Shown here: positions 18,182-27,137 of the stretch, piece after piece | Position numbering within the stretch: the stretch's first letter is position 1 | Layout of the letters: each line of letters starts with the position of its first letter | NCBI RefSeq assembly: GCF_000194155.1 | Contig: NZ_GL877878.1 | Coordinates: 1,771,654-1,835,653, forward strand | Length of the DNA stretch: 64,000 nucleotides | Direction of reading: 5' to 3' | Source of the DNA: Saccharopolyspora spinosa NRRL 18395 | Lineage (GTDB): Bacteria > Actinomycetota > Actinomycetes > Mycobacteriales > Pseudonocardiaceae | Notes under the pieces: generated by a model | Told to the model about the DNA's origin: nothing | What the model saw: only the letters and a program-made list of their open reading frames with translations | Database searches by the model: none | Translations under genes and position numbers: made by a program

Positions 18182-18751
18182 ATGACCAAGGCTTTGATCA
18201 TCGTGGACGTGCAGAACGACTTCTGCGAGGGCGGATCGCTCGCGGTGGCCGGCGGCGCGGGCGTGGCGACGGAGATCTCGCGGTACCTCGCGGGGTTCGA
18301 CCACGACCACGTGGTGGCAACGCGCGACTACCACATCGATCCCGGTGCCCACTTCAGCGACGAGCCGGACTTCGTCCGCTCCTGGCCGCGGCACTGCGTG
18401 GCGGGCACCCCCGGCGCGGCGTTCCACCCAGAGCTGGACGTGGGCCCGGTGGAGGCGGTGTTCTCGAAGGGCCAGTACAGCGACGGCTACTCCGGTTTCG
18501 AGGGCATCGACTTCCGGGACCGGCCGCTGCGCGACTGGCTCGCCGACCACGGCGTCCGCCGGGTCGACGTCGTGGGCATCGCCACCGACCACTGCGTCCG
18601 CGCCACGGCGCTCGACGCGGTCCGATCCGGCCTGGACACCACGGTGCTGCTGGAGCTGACGGCAGGTGTGTCCCGCGAAACGGTCGACGCGGCGCTGTCG
18701 GCGCTGGACTCCGAGGGCGTGAACCTCATCGGCGAACCGGTGGTCCGGTAG
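18182..18751 (+). CDS. pncA: Nicotinamidase
   Basis: 189 residues from ATG 18182, after the ribosome-binding site GAGGGGG; a start at 18140 is possible but lacks similarity. Cysteine hydrolase fold with the triad Asp9 (VDVQNDF), Lys96 (FSKGQYSDGYSGF) and Cys138 (ATDHCVRAT), plus the metal-site residues Asp49, His51 and His57 in RDYHIDPGAHF and His71. It deaminates nicotinamide to nicotinate, the substrate of the adjacent pncB, so the pair forms a salvage module. Length and motifs are normal, so pyrazinamide-type substrates would also be expected to be hydrolysed (family knowledge). Confidence 0.95.
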   Translation: MTKALIIVDVQNDFCEGGSLAVAGGAGVATEISRYLAGFDHDHVVATRDYHIDPGAHFSDEPDFVRSWPRHCVAGTPGAAFHPELDVGPVEAVFSKGQYSDGYSGFEGIDFRDRPLRDWLADHGVRRVDVVGIATDHCVRATALDAVRSGLDTTVLLELTAGVSRETVDAALSALDSEGVNLIGEPVVR

Positions 18752-18969
18752 CCGAGGCGGGTCGGGTGGTGCAGCCCTGCGGCGAAATCCCGAGGGTCTT
18801 CGAAAAGCTCGCGCGACGCTACGAACTCCGTGGCAGTGCCTCGCCACGATGCCGCAGTTTCCCGGACCACGAGTGCCCCTCCGCGCCCGGTTCGAGCAGG
18901 ACATGCGGCAGCGCGCGGTTCGCCGGGGCATCGGGGCTCGTGGACAGGGGTGCGCGGTAGTTTCTTCTC

Positions 18970-21089
18970 GTGCCCACCTCTGTCCCGCGATGGTCCGACC
19001 CGGTTGCGTTCGAGCCCGACGAAGACGACGAGCTGCCACCGGAGATCGCCGCCGACCTCGCCAAGGTGGGCAAACGGGACGCGCCGGAACTCCCGCTGAC
19101 CGCCAAGCCCAAGCAGGACATCCCGGACCTCGCGACGCTGATGGAGATCGCGATCGGGGCGGTCGGCGGCGTGCCTCGCGAGGGCCAGGCCCGGATGGCC
19201 CAAGCCGTCGAGCACTCCATCGGCTCCGGCGAACACCTGGCCGTGCAGGCCGGCACCGGCACCGGGAAATCGCTGGCGTACCTGGTACCGGCGATCCGGC
19301 ACGCCGTCTCCGAAGGCACCACCGTGGTCGTCTCGACCGCGACCATCGCCCTGCAGCGCCAGCTCGTCGACCGGGACCTCCCCCGGCTGTCCACGGCGCT
19401 CGCCGACGCGATCGGCCGGCGGCCGACGTTCGCGATCCTCAAGGGCCGCCGCAACTACCTGTGCCTGAACCGCGTGCACGGCAACGCTCCCGAAGAGCCC
19501 GACGACGGCGCGCTGTTCGACGCCTTCGCCGCGTCCGCGCTGGAGCGGCAGGTCAAGCGGATCCGTGAGTGGTCCACCGAAACCGAGACCGGCGACCGCG
19601 ACGAGCTCGTACCCGGCGTCACCGACCAGGCCTGGCGGCAGATGTCGGTCACCGCCAAGGAATGCCTCGGCGTGCACCGCTGCCCGGTGGGCACCGACTG
19701 CTTCGCCGAACGCGCCAGGGCCGAGGCCGGGCGCGCGGACATCGTCGTGACGAACCACGCGCTGCTGGCCATCGACGCCCTAGACGACCGGCCGGTGCTT
19801 CCCGAGCACGACGTCGTCCTGGTCGACGAGGCGCACGACCTGGTGGACCGGGTGACCTCGGCGGCGGCCAGCGAGCTGACGGCGGGCGCGGTGCGGACCG
19901 CCGCGCGGCGCTGCGGGCGGGCCATCGACGAGGAGGTCGCCGACCGGCTCAACGAGGCCGCCGAGGGGCTCGACCTGGTGCTGCAGTCGGCGAATCCCGG
20001 TCGGCTGGAAGAACTCCCGCAGGACCTGGGCGGCGCCCTGACGGTGACCCGCGACGCCGCGTGGGCCTGCATCAACGCCCTCGGCCCGGAACGAAAAGAA
20101 GACGCCGAGGGCAGCACGGCGCGCAAGCTCGCGCACGCGGTCACCGAAGAGGTCCACGACACCGCGGTCCGGCTGCTGGAGGCCTTCGACGACGAGAAGC
20201 AGTTCGACGTCGTTTGGGTGTCGGCGGAGCCGAACCGCCCACCGACCGTGCGGGTCGCGCCGCTGGGGGTCGGCGCGCTGCTGCGGGAACGGCTCTTCGG
20301 GCAGCGCACCACGGTCCTGACGTCGGCGACGCTCGCGCTCGGCGGCTCGTTCGACACGCTGGCCCGGCAGTGGGGCTTGCCGCCACAGGAGCAGTCCCAG
20401 CCTGCCTCCGGGATGGCCACCGCGAAGGAGGTGCCCTCCGACACCAGCGGTCCCAAGTGGACCGGGCTGGACGTGGGTTCTCCGTTCGAACACCAGCGCA
20501 GCGGCATCCTCTACATCGCCAGGCACCTGCCGCCGCCGGGCCGCGACGGGCTGCCACCGCAGTACCTGGACGAGCTGACCGAGCTGGTGCAGGCAGCCGG
20601 CGGACGCACGAAGAGCTGCGCGAGCGGCTCAGCACGCCGGTGCTGTGCCAGGGAGACGACTCGACCGCGCTCCTGGTCCGCAGGTTCGCCGAAGACCCGG
20701 AGACCTCGCTGTTCGGCACCCTGTCGCTGTGGCAGGGCGTGGACGTGCCCGGCGACTCGCTGCAGCTGGTCGTGATGGACCGGATCCCGTTCCCGCGCCC
20801 CGACGATCCGCTCGCCTCGGCCCGGCAGAAAGCGGTGTCCGAACGCGGCGGGAACGGGTTCATCACGGTTGCGGGCACGCACGCCGCCCTGCTGCTGGCG
20901 CAGGGCGCTGGCCGGCTGCTGCGCGCGCCGAACGATCGCGGCGTGATCGCGGTGCTTGACCCGAGGCTGGCCACCGCCCGCTACGGCGGTTTCCTGCGCG
21001 CCTCGCTGCCGCCGTTCTGGACCACCCACGACCCGGAGGTCGTCCGCGGGGCCCTGCGGCGGCTGTCCTCCGCCGCCGCGGAGGTCTAG
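18970..21089 (+). pseudogene. dinG: DinG-type ATP-dependent helicase, frameshifted
   Basis: From GTG 18970. Superfamily 2 iron-sulfur helicase: Walker A QAGTGTGKSLAY near residue 94, cysteines in NYLCLNRV, KECLGVHRCPVGTDC (iron-sulfur cluster), and Walker B VLVDEAHDL near 286. The frame breaks at about 20610, after LVQAAGGRT. The C-terminal helicase half continues in another frame from EELRERLSTPVLCQGDD through WQGVDVPGDSLQLVVMDRIP to 21089. About 12 residues expected between the two parts (around a LGLFSSRRA-like segment) are missing, consistent with a deletion of about 40 bp. Equivalent to Rv1329c. A pseudogene, or an assembly defect. Confidence 0.9.
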
Positions 21090-21094
21090 CAGTG

Positions 21095-21142
21095 CCGCAA
21101 TTTCAATGGAAATCGGAGGTCCGATTTCCATTGAAATTGCGG
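21095..21142. repeat. 48-bp near-perfect palindrome, 23-bp arms
   Basis: Left arm 21095-21117 (CCGCAATTTCAATGGAAATC then GGA), a 2-nt GG centre, and right arm 21120-21142, an exact reverse complement. It lies 5 bp after the dinG stop, so it can act as terminator, but its arms recur at 7711 and its TTTCAAT core at 44625, marking a dispersed palindrome family. Confidence 0.85.
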
Positions 21143-21186
21143 GAATCCCTTGTCGGGGACGGCACGGAACCGAGATTCGGAGCGTC

Positions 21187-22010
21187 GTGATCTCGTTCGA
21201 AGACTTCTTGCGCCGCGTGCCGAAGGCGGATCTGCACTTCCACCTGGCGGGTGCCATCCCGGCCGAAGCGGCCGGGGAGATCGCCGTCCGCAACGGAGTC
21301 GCACCACCCCACGTCCGGCCCGGAGTCGCTCTACGACTTCGGCCAGTTCTACGAGTTCATCGAGCGGTACGTGCAGGTCGCGGAGGCCATGCGGACCCGA
21401 ATGGACTTCGCACAGGAGGGCTACCTGGCGGGCAACCTCCAGTACCGGGAGATGTTCTTCAACCCCACCGACCACTACCGCAGCTGGGCGTCCTACCCGG
21501 AGCCGGTTGACGGGTTGATCGACGGCATCCGGCAGGCCGAGCAGGACTTCGGGGTTCGCTGCCAGCTCATCCCGTCGATCAACCGCATGGAATCGCCTGC
21601 CGCCGCTGTCGGCATGGTGCGCGACGGGCTGCGCTGGCGCCGCGACGAGGTCATCGGCATCGGACTGGACGCCACGAGCCCAGCGGGCCGCCGGAGAACT
21701 TCGCCGAGGCGTACCCACCCGCAGAGGACGCCGGGCTGCACGGGACCGCGCACGTCTGCGAGGACTACGCGGGCCTGAACGGCGATCCGCCGGCCAACGC
21801 GCTGACGGCGCTGAATCTGCTGCACTGCGACATCTGCTGCACCGCGACATCTGCTGCACTGCGACCGGCTGGACCACGGCTACAACCTGCTGACCGACCA
21901 GGCGGCGCTGGCCAGGTGCCGGAACGCGGCGGTGCCGTTCACGGTCTGCGAGCCGGGTTCGAACAAGGCGCGAGTGCTTCGCGGTGCGGTGGACGCCGGT
22001 TGGGGCGGTG
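21187..22010 (+). pseudogene. Adenosine deaminase-like gene, decayed and truncated
   Basis: GTG start at 21187 gives ISFEDFLRRVPKADLHFHLA, the amidohydrolase opening with the HxH metal site. The frame then breaks: near 21310 (one extra C in a CCACCCCA run), near 21675, and at a triplicated 17-bp unit (21815-21865). Pieces recovered in successive frames include SGPESLYDFGQFYEFIERYV, NFAEAYPPAEDAGLHGTAHV, HVCEDYAGLNGDPPANALTA and DRLDHGYNLLTDQAALARC. After PFTVCEPGSNKARV the similarity ends, before the final metal-binding Asp, and palindromic repeats begin. Several independent lesions plus truncation show real decay rather than one sequencing slip. Confidence 0.88.
21815..21865 (+). repeat. Three tandem 17-bp units inside the adenosine deaminase remnant
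   Basis: ATCTGCTGCACTGCGAC (21815-21831), the same with one change (21832-21848), and again exactly (21849-21865). One unit belongs to the gene (the LLHCD coding segment); the two extra units add 34 bp and shift the frame. This is a slippage-type duplication. Confidence 0.9.
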
Positions 22011-22015
22011 CTGGT

Positions 22016-22128
22016 GTGAAGCGAACGGACCGTTCACTTCACCTACCGAGGCGAACGGGCCGTTCGCCGCACACCAACACCCCAGGCACCCCCATCAGAA
22101 GAACGGAGCGAACGGACCGTTCACCTCA
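22016..22128. repeat. Cluster of three GCGAACGGACCGTTCGC palindromes
   Basis: Copies at 22016-22042 (GTGAAGCGAACGG, A, CCGTTCACTTCAC), 22050-22068 (GGCGAACGG, G, CCGTTCGCC, perfect) and about 22106-22128. They follow directly where the adenosine deaminase similarity stops. Two further copies lie at 23622-23702 inside the acyl-CoA ligase gene. Confidence 0.85.
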
Positions 22129-22722
22129 CCTACTGCGCAGCCTATGAGAGCGAAGTCAAGTGGCGGTGTTTCCGGTTTTAGGCGTGCGGCAGCAACCCCG
22201 CAGGTGTGCGGGGGGGTTGATCACGGTAGGTGGTGATGTGGTGGATGGCGTGACTGGCCGGGGTGGCGGGTGCCTGCGCCCACTCTCCGTGCTCGACCTA
22301 GCCCAACAACCGGGTTTGTCCCAACAACCTGCATGCGAGCTCGGGCGGCGGGTGGGCGGGGCGCCCTGCTCAGTTCCGGGTTCTGCCCAAGGAGGAGTCG
22401 GGTTCGCCCCGTCCGTGGTCAGTGTCGCGTTATGCGGCCTGCGGAGCCACCTTCTTCGTGGTGCCGGCGGCGCGGGATCGAGGTGGCCGGTTTGTAGGTG
22501 ATCGACAACTCGGCGCTGGGCTTTCTGTTTCGGCGGGGTTGGCGGGTAGGTTGAGCTCGCCGCGCCGATCGGATCCCACCGGGGGCACCCGATTCGACGA
22601 GAACCGCTGGTCGCGGAGCCTTTCCGACCGGCCGGAAGCGGTCTCGTCGGGCGCGGCACGAGTCGCCGGTCCGGCAATGGCACCGACCGACCACGTTGTC
22701 GATCTACCGCTAGGGAGACGCT
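22129..22722. other. Non-coding or decayed segment before bioY
   Basis: About 590 bp without a recognised gene. Several overlapping minus-strand frames (for example 22156-22740) have biased, Pro/Arg-rich translations. A stretch near 22420-22560 looks like the decayed end of a former gene that I cannot name. The last part must hold the promoter of the bioY operon. Confidence 0.45.
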
Positions 22723-23310
22723 GTGTCCGCACCACGCCAAGCTGCGCCCGCCGCGAACCTGGCCAGGACTGTGGTCTTCGCCGCATTCATCGCCGTGCTC
22801 GGCATCTTCCCCGGCTTCTACCTGGGCGGCGCGGCGGTACCGGTCGTGCTGCAGAACGCCGGACCTCTACTGGCCGGCAGCATCCTGGGCGCCCGCCGAG
22901 GCGGTGCGGCCACGCTCCTGTTCCTCGCCCTGGTCGCGATCGGCCTCCCCCTGCTGTCCGGTGGCCGCGGCGGCATTGCGCCGTTCATCGGGCCCAGCGG
23001 TGGGTTCGTGGTCGGCTGGGTGGCGGCGGCTGTCGTCGTCGGCCTGATCGTGCAGCGCAGCCTGCCCAAGCCGGGACTGTTCGTGCTGCTCGCGGCCAAC
23101 GTCGCCGGTGTCGCCGTGGACTACCTGATCGGCATCCCGTACTGGGGCCTGGTCATCGGCGACCTGCGCACTGCCGCCCTGCAGTCGCTGGTGTTCCTCC
23201 CCGGCGACGCCGTGAAGCTCGTCGCCGTCTCGCTCGTCGCCGTCGCGGTGCACCGCGCCGTCCCGGCAGACCTGACCGGCTCGGCGCGCCGCGCCACCGC
23301 CGAGGGCTGA
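22723..23310 (+). CDS. bioY: BioY-family substrate-binding component of an ECF transporter
   Basis: 195 residues from GTG, with AGGGAGACGCT upstream. Six hydrophobic segments. BioY hallmarks are FAAFIAVLGIFPGFYLGGAA, the LGARRGGAATLLFLALVAIG segment, and GGIAPFIGPSGGFVVGWVAA containing the family G-P-x-G-G-F substrate-loop motif; PGDAVKLVAVSLVAVAVHRA follows near the C-terminus. It binds biotin, or possibly a biotin precursor, in the membrane and works with the ATPase and EcfT protein encoded at the end of the same operon. A ligase and a thiolase gene lie between. Confidence 0.9.
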   Translation: MSAPRQAAPAANLARTVVFAAFIAVLGIFPGFYLGGAAVPVVLQNAGPLLAGSILGARRGGAATLLFLALVAIGLPLLSGGRGGIAPFIGPSGGFVVGWVAAAVVVGLIVQRSLPKPGLFVLLAANVAGVAVDYLIGIPYWGLVIGDLRTAALQSLVFLPGDAVKLVAVSLVAVAVHRAVPADLTGSARRATAEG

Positions 23311-23312
23311 GC

Positions 23313-24746
23313 GTGCTGCCGATCCTCGGCCGCTCCCCCGCTTCGCGGGTCGCGCACGCCGGAACCGCGCTGGATCCCCAGGAGCTGCTTGCACGGGCCA
23401 CCCGCGCTGCGCAGCTCCTACCGCCCGGCTCCCGGGTCGCCTTCGACGGCGGCAACGCGCTTACGCGCTTGATCCACTTCCTGGGCGCGGATCTCGCGGG
23501 CTGCGCGACCCTGTTCCTCGAACCCGCCTGGACCGACGGCGATCGCGCGGCGGTCCTCGCCGACGCCCGCCCAGACCTGGTGCTGAGCCTGGACGAGTCG
23601 CCTGGACACGCCGCCGACGGAGGCGAACGGACCGTTCGCGCCACCTATCGACACCAACAAGCCGTTCACCCCACAACCGAACCAAGTGAACGGACCGTTC
23701 GCGCCACATGCCCAATGCCCGCCGGCAGCGAGCTCACGCACTTCTACCTGCCCACCACCTCCGGGAGCAGCGGCTCTCCGAAGGTGCTGATCCGGTCGCG
23801 GCGGTCGTGGCTTCGCAGCTTCGCCGCGCTCGGCCTGCCGTTGGCCGCTCGGGATCGCGTTTTGGTCCCCGGGCCGCTGAGTTCGTCGTTGTTCCTCTTC
23901 GGCGTGCTGCATGCGCTGCATTCGGGTGCCGAGGTGGAGCTGTTGGACAAGTGGTCCGCGGCCGACGCAGCCGACGCTTCGCGGCGGGCCACCACCGTCC
24001 ACCTCGTGCCGGCGATGCTGTCGGCACTTGTGTCCACTTTGGAGCACGATCCGGTCTTGCGGGCCGAATGCAGTTTGCGCACAGTTGTTTGCGGCGGGGC
24101 GAAGGTCGACGAAGCGTTGGAGGAACGGCTCGCCAAGGTGCTTCCCGGGTGCGCGCTCGTCGAGTACTACGGGTCGGCGGAGCATTCGCTGATCGCGGTT
24201 CGGCGGGGTGGTCCGCTGCGGCCTGTGGTCGACGTGGAAGTGCGCGATCCCGTTGACGGTGTCGGGGAACTGTGGGTGCGCTCCGAGCTGGTCTTCGACG
24301 GCTACCTCCGCGGCGGCGAGATCGTGCCAGCGGCGACGGAGGACGGCTGGTCGACAGTCGGCGACCGCGCGGCACTGCACTCCGACGGTTCGCTGGACGT
24401 TCTCGGTCGCGCTGGGTCGGCGATCAACACCGGTGCCCGGATCGTCGGCGCGGAGGAGGTCGAGTCGGTGCTGCGCGGCGCCGAAGGCGTCCTTGACGTG
24501 CTGGTTTGCGCAACCCCGCATCCGAGGTTCGGCGAGCTCGTCACGGCGGTCGTCGAGATCGACCCGGTCGCCCCGCCGTCCCTGCGCGAGCTGCGGGCGA
24601 GGGTCCGGCGAGCGCTGGACCCAGCGAAGCGCCCCCGGCGCTGGCTGGCAGTGCGCGACCTGCCCCGAACGGCGTCCGGCAAACCGGCGCGCGCCGTGAT
24701 CGCGGAGCGCCTGCGCGCCGGAACCCTTCGCACGGAGGCGTTGTGA
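23313..24746 (+). CDS. AMP-forming acyl-CoA ligase inside the bioY operon
   Basis: 477 residues from GTG 23313, 2 bp after the bioY stop. ANL-superfamily motifs: FYLPTTSGSSGSPKVLIRS (ATP loop), VEYYGSAEHS (A5), GDRAALHSDG and LGRAGSAINTGARIVGAEEV (A7/A8 hinge), and RTASGKPAR with the catalytic Lys (A10). It should activate a carboxylic acid as acyl-AMP and pass it to CoA. The N-terminal domain is shorter than in classical FadD. Between residues about 100 and 135 it carries an in-frame insert made of two palindromic repeats (ERTVRAT occurs twice). With a thiolase next, the substrate may be an acyl or dicarboxyl precursor related to biotin; this is inference. Confidence 0.9.
   Translation: MLPILGRSPASRVAHAGTALDPQELLARATRAAQLLPPGSRVAFDGGNALTRLIHFLGADLAGCATLFLEPAWTDGDRAAVLADARPDLVLSLDESPGHAADGGERTVRATYRHQQAVHPTTEPSERTVRATCPMPAGSELTHFYLPTTSGSSGSPKVLIRSRRSWLRSFAALGLPLAARDRVLVPGPLSSSLFLFGVLHALHSGAEVELLDKWSAADAADASRRATTVHLVPAMLSALVSTLEHDPVLRAECSLRTVVCGGAKVDEALEERLAKVLPGCALVEYYGSAEHSLIAVRRGGPLRPVVDVEVRDPVDGVGELWVRSELVFDGYLRGGEIVPAATEDGWSTVGDRAALHSDGSLDVLGRAGSAINTGARIVGAEEVESVLRGAEGVLDVLVCATPHPRFGELVTAVVEIDPVAPPSLRELRARVRRALDPAKRPRRWLAVRDLPRTASGKPARAVIAERLRAGTLRTEAL
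23622..23702. repeat. Palindromic repeats inserted in frame in the ligase gene
   Basis: GGCGAACGGACCGTTCGCG (23622-23640) and GTGAACGGACCGTTCGC (23686-23702), with a partial copy (GCCGTTCAC) between them. Both translate as ERTVRAT. These are the same elements as the intergenic cluster at 22016-22128. The insertion keeps the reading frame open. Confidence 0.85.
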
Positions 24747-25864
24747 ACCGGACTCCTGTCGTGATCGCGGCTCGTCGCACTCCGATCGGCGAGGCTGGTG
24801 GGCTGCTGCGCCATGTGCCCATCGACCGGCTCGCGGCGCCCGTGTTGCGCGCTGTTCTCGACGATGCCGGAATGGACACAGTGGACGATGTGCTGCTCGG
24901 CAACGTCCTCGGACCAGGTGGGAATCCGGCTCGGGTGGCGGCGTTGCGCGCCGGGTTGGGCGAGGCCGCACCGGGCATGACGATCGATCGGCAGTGTGCG
25001 AGCGGGCTGACCGCGATCACCACCGCTGCGGCGATGATCCGCGGCGGAGCCGGGGACTGGTTCGTCGCCGGCGGTGTCGAGAGCCCGTCGACCGCGCCGT
25101 GGCGGGCATGGCGACCGCGCTCGGCGACCGAACCGCCCTGCTTCTACAGCCGTGCGCCGTTCGCACCGGCCGAGATCGGCGACCCGGACATGGGCCCGGC
25201 GGCGGACGTCGTGGCGTCCGAAGCCGGGATTTCGCGGCAACGCCAAGACATTTTCGCCGCCCGCAGCCACGAACGCGCCATCGCCGCGCAACGAGCGGGG
25301 CGTTTTGGCGCTGAGCTGGTGCAGATCGGGAGCGCCGCAGCGGATGAGCGGCCGCGCGAGGGCTTCACGGCCGAACGCCTGGCCCGTTTCCGGCCCGCGT
25401 TCACTCCGGACGGGACCGCGACCGCAGCGAACTCGTGCGGGATCAACGACGCGGCCGCCGCCGTGCTGATCACCACCGAGGAGCAGCGCCGCCGGCTCGG
25501 CGTTCCGGGGCTGCGGCTGCTGGACTGGCGCACCTCGGGAGTCGATCCGAACCGACTCGGCCTGGGCGCGTTGCCCGCCATGCAGGAGCTGCTCAAGCGG
25601 CACACCCCGGAAGTCGTCGAGTTCAACGAGGCCTTCGCCGGGCAGACCCTTGCCTGCCTGGATGCCGCGGGCATCGACGAGCAGCTGGTCAGCCCCGACG
25701 GCGGCGCGATCGCGCTCGGCCACCCCTGGGGCGCCTCCGGCGCGGTGCTGGTAGTGCGGTTGTTCAGTCGGATGGTGCGGGCGGACGGGCCGCGCATCGG
25801 CCTGGCGGCGCTGTCCTCGGGCGGCGGGCTGGGCGTGGCCACGATGTGGGAGCGAGTGGGTTGA
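24743..25864 (+). CDS. Thiolase-family protein with Ser in place of the second catalytic Cys
   Basis: 373 residues; the GTG overlaps the ligase stop (GTGA). Thiolase fold: nucleophile Cys in TIDRQCASGLTAI (about residue 88), VEFNEAFAGQTLACL (NEAF motif), and GGAIALGHPWGASGAVLV (catalytic His). The C-terminal motif, normally C-x-G-G-G, reads ALSSGGGLGVA, so the general acid/base Cys is replaced by Ser. It is slightly short for the family. Position in the operon suggests condensing or cleaving the acyl-CoA made by the neighbouring ligase; the substitution may alter or abolish the usual reversible Claisen activity. Confidence 0.88.
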   Translation: MNRTPVVIAARRTPIGEAGGLLRHVPIDRLAAPVLRAVLDDAGMDTVDDVLLGNVLGPGGNPARVAALRAGLGEAAPGMTIDRQCASGLTAITTAAAMIRGGAGDWFVAGGVESPSTAPWRAWRPRSATEPPCFYSRAPFAPAEIGDPDMGPAADVVASEAGISRQRQDIFAARSHERAIAAQRAGRFGAELVQIGSAAADERPREGFTAERLARFRPAFTPDGTATAANSCGINDAAAAVLITTEEQRRRLGVPGLRLLDWRTSGVDPNRLGLGALPAMQELLKRHTPEVVEFNEAFAGQTLACLDAAGIDEQLVSPDGGAIALGHPWGASGAVLVVRLFSRMVRADGPRIGLAALSSGGGLGVATMWERVG

Positions 25865-26535
25865 TCGAGTTCGAGGAAGTCGGGCACAGCTACGACGAAC
25901 GCACCGTGCTGGACGGGGTGGACCTGCGGCTGGCCGAGCGGCGCGTCGCGTTCGTCGGGGCGAACGGCTCGGGCAAGTCCACCCTGGCCCGGATGATCAA
26001 CGGCTTGGTGCACCCCAGCCGCGGCCGGGTGCTGGTCGACGGGGTGGATCCGGTGCGCGACGGCCGGGCGGTGCGACGACGCGTGGGGTTCATCTTCACC
26101 AACCCGGATAGCCAGATCGTGATGCCAACCGCAGGCGAAGACGTCGCGTTTTCGCTGCGCAGGCAGGGCCTTTCCAAGGCGGAGCGGCAGCGCCGGGCCG
26201 CGGACGTGCTGGCGCAGCACGGGCTGGAGGGCTACGCCGACCACCCGGCGCACCAGCTTTCGGGCGGGCAGAAGCAACTGCTGGCGCTGTGCTCGATGCT
26301 GGTGCTGGAGCCGGACGTGCTGGTCTGCGACGAGCCGACGACGCTGCTGGACCTGCGCAACAAGCGGCACTTCGTCGACGTCCTCGGCGGGCTGCGGCAG
26401 CAGGTCGTGCTGGTCACCCACGACCTGGACCTGCTGGACGACTTCGACCGGGTGGTGGTGCTCGACGCGGGCAAGGTCGTCGCCGACGACCAACCGGCGG
26501 CGGCCATCCCGTACTACCGGGAGCTGATCAAGTGA
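25861..26535 (+). CDS. bioM: ECF transporter ATPase (BioM type)
   Basis: 224 residues from TTG 25861, overlapping the thiolase stop (TTGA). No other in-frame start fits the conserved opening IEFEEVGHSYDERTVLDGVD. ABC ATPase motifs are Walker A VGANGSGKST (residues 32-41), signature LSGGQKQLLAL, Walker B VLVCDEPTTLLD and switch His in LVTHDLDLLD. FIFTNPDSQIVMPTAGEDVA is the Q-loop region typical of EcfA. It powers BioY-linked uptake with the downstream EcfT protein. The overlap chain bioY-ligase-thiolase-bioM-bioN indicates one transcript. Confidence 0.93.
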   Translation: MIEFEEVGHSYDERTVLDGVDLRLAERRVAFVGANGSGKSTLARMINGLVHPSRGRVLVDGVDPVRDGRAVRRRVGFIFTNPDSQIVMPTAGEDVAFSLRRQGLSKAERQRRAADVLAQHGLEGYADHPAHQLSGGQKQLLALCSMLVLEPDVLVCDEPTTLLDLRNKRHFVDVLGGLRQQVVLVTHDLDLLDDFDRVVVLDAGKVVADDQPAAAIPYYRELIK

Positions 26536-27137
26536 GTCCGCTCGGCCTGTACGAACCGGGCAGCAGTCCCCTGCACCGGCTCGGGGCCGGCTGGAAGTTC
26601 TTGGCACTGCTGGCTTTCGCAATGATGACGTTCGTGCTGCACTCGCCGCTCGCGCTGGCCGGGTGCGTGCTCGGCGTCGCGGTCGCATACCTGGTCGGCC
26701 GGATCCCACCGCGCCGCTGCTGGCAGGCGGTGCGGTTGCTGATCCCGCTGCTGCTGGTGGTTTTCCTGCTGCAGTGGTGGATGCTCGGCCTCGACAGCGC
26801 CGCGGTGGTGTGTCTGCGGCTGCTCGGCGCGCTCGCCGCCGCGAACCTCTTCACCCTGACCACCAGGGTCGACGACCTGGTCACCGCCGTGGAACGCGGG
26901 CTGGGCCCGCTGCGGCGCTTCGGGGTTCGGCCGGAACGGATCGGTCTGCTGGTGGGCCTGACGCTCCAAGCGGTGGCGGCGCTCTCGACGATCGCGACGC
27001 AGGTGCGCGAAGCGCAACGAGCCCGAAACGCGGAGCGCTCCTTCCCGGCCTTCGGAGTGCCGTTCCTGGTCCGCACCCTGCGCCACTCCGACGAACTCGG
27101 CGAAGCACTCGCGGCCCGCGGCGTCGGCGACGACTGA
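26532..27137 (+). CDS. bioN: ECF transporter transmembrane coupling protein (BioN/EcfT)
   Basis: 201 residues; the GTG overlaps the bioM stop (GTGA). Begins SPLGLYEPGSSPLHRLGAGW, a typical EcfT/BioN N-terminus, followed by four to five hydrophobic segments (FLALLAFAMMTFVLHSPLAL, LLIPLLLVVFLLQWW). The cytoplasmic coupling helices carry REAQRARNAE and ALAARGV, the Ala-Arg-Gly-type motifs that contact the ATPases. It links the ATPase to BioY. Last gene of the operon; a half copy of the GTGAGTG hairpin lies about 40 bp downstream. Confidence 0.9.
   Translation: MSPLGLYEPGSSPLHRLGAGWKFLALLAFAMMTFVLHSPLALAGCVLGVAVAYLVGRIPPRRCWQAVRLLIPLLLVVFLLQWWMLGLDSAAVVCLRLLGALAAANLFTLTTRVDDLVTAVERGLGPLRRFGVRPERIGLLVGLTLQAVAALSTIATQVREAQRARNAERSFPAFGVPFLVRTLRHSDELGEALAARGVGDD

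Noticed and set aside
22156-22740. Minus-strand 194-codon frame before bioY as a transposase or HNH gene
   Set aside because: No catalytic motif, biased Pro/Arg/Thr composition, and frames interrupted; at best an unidentifiable remnant.
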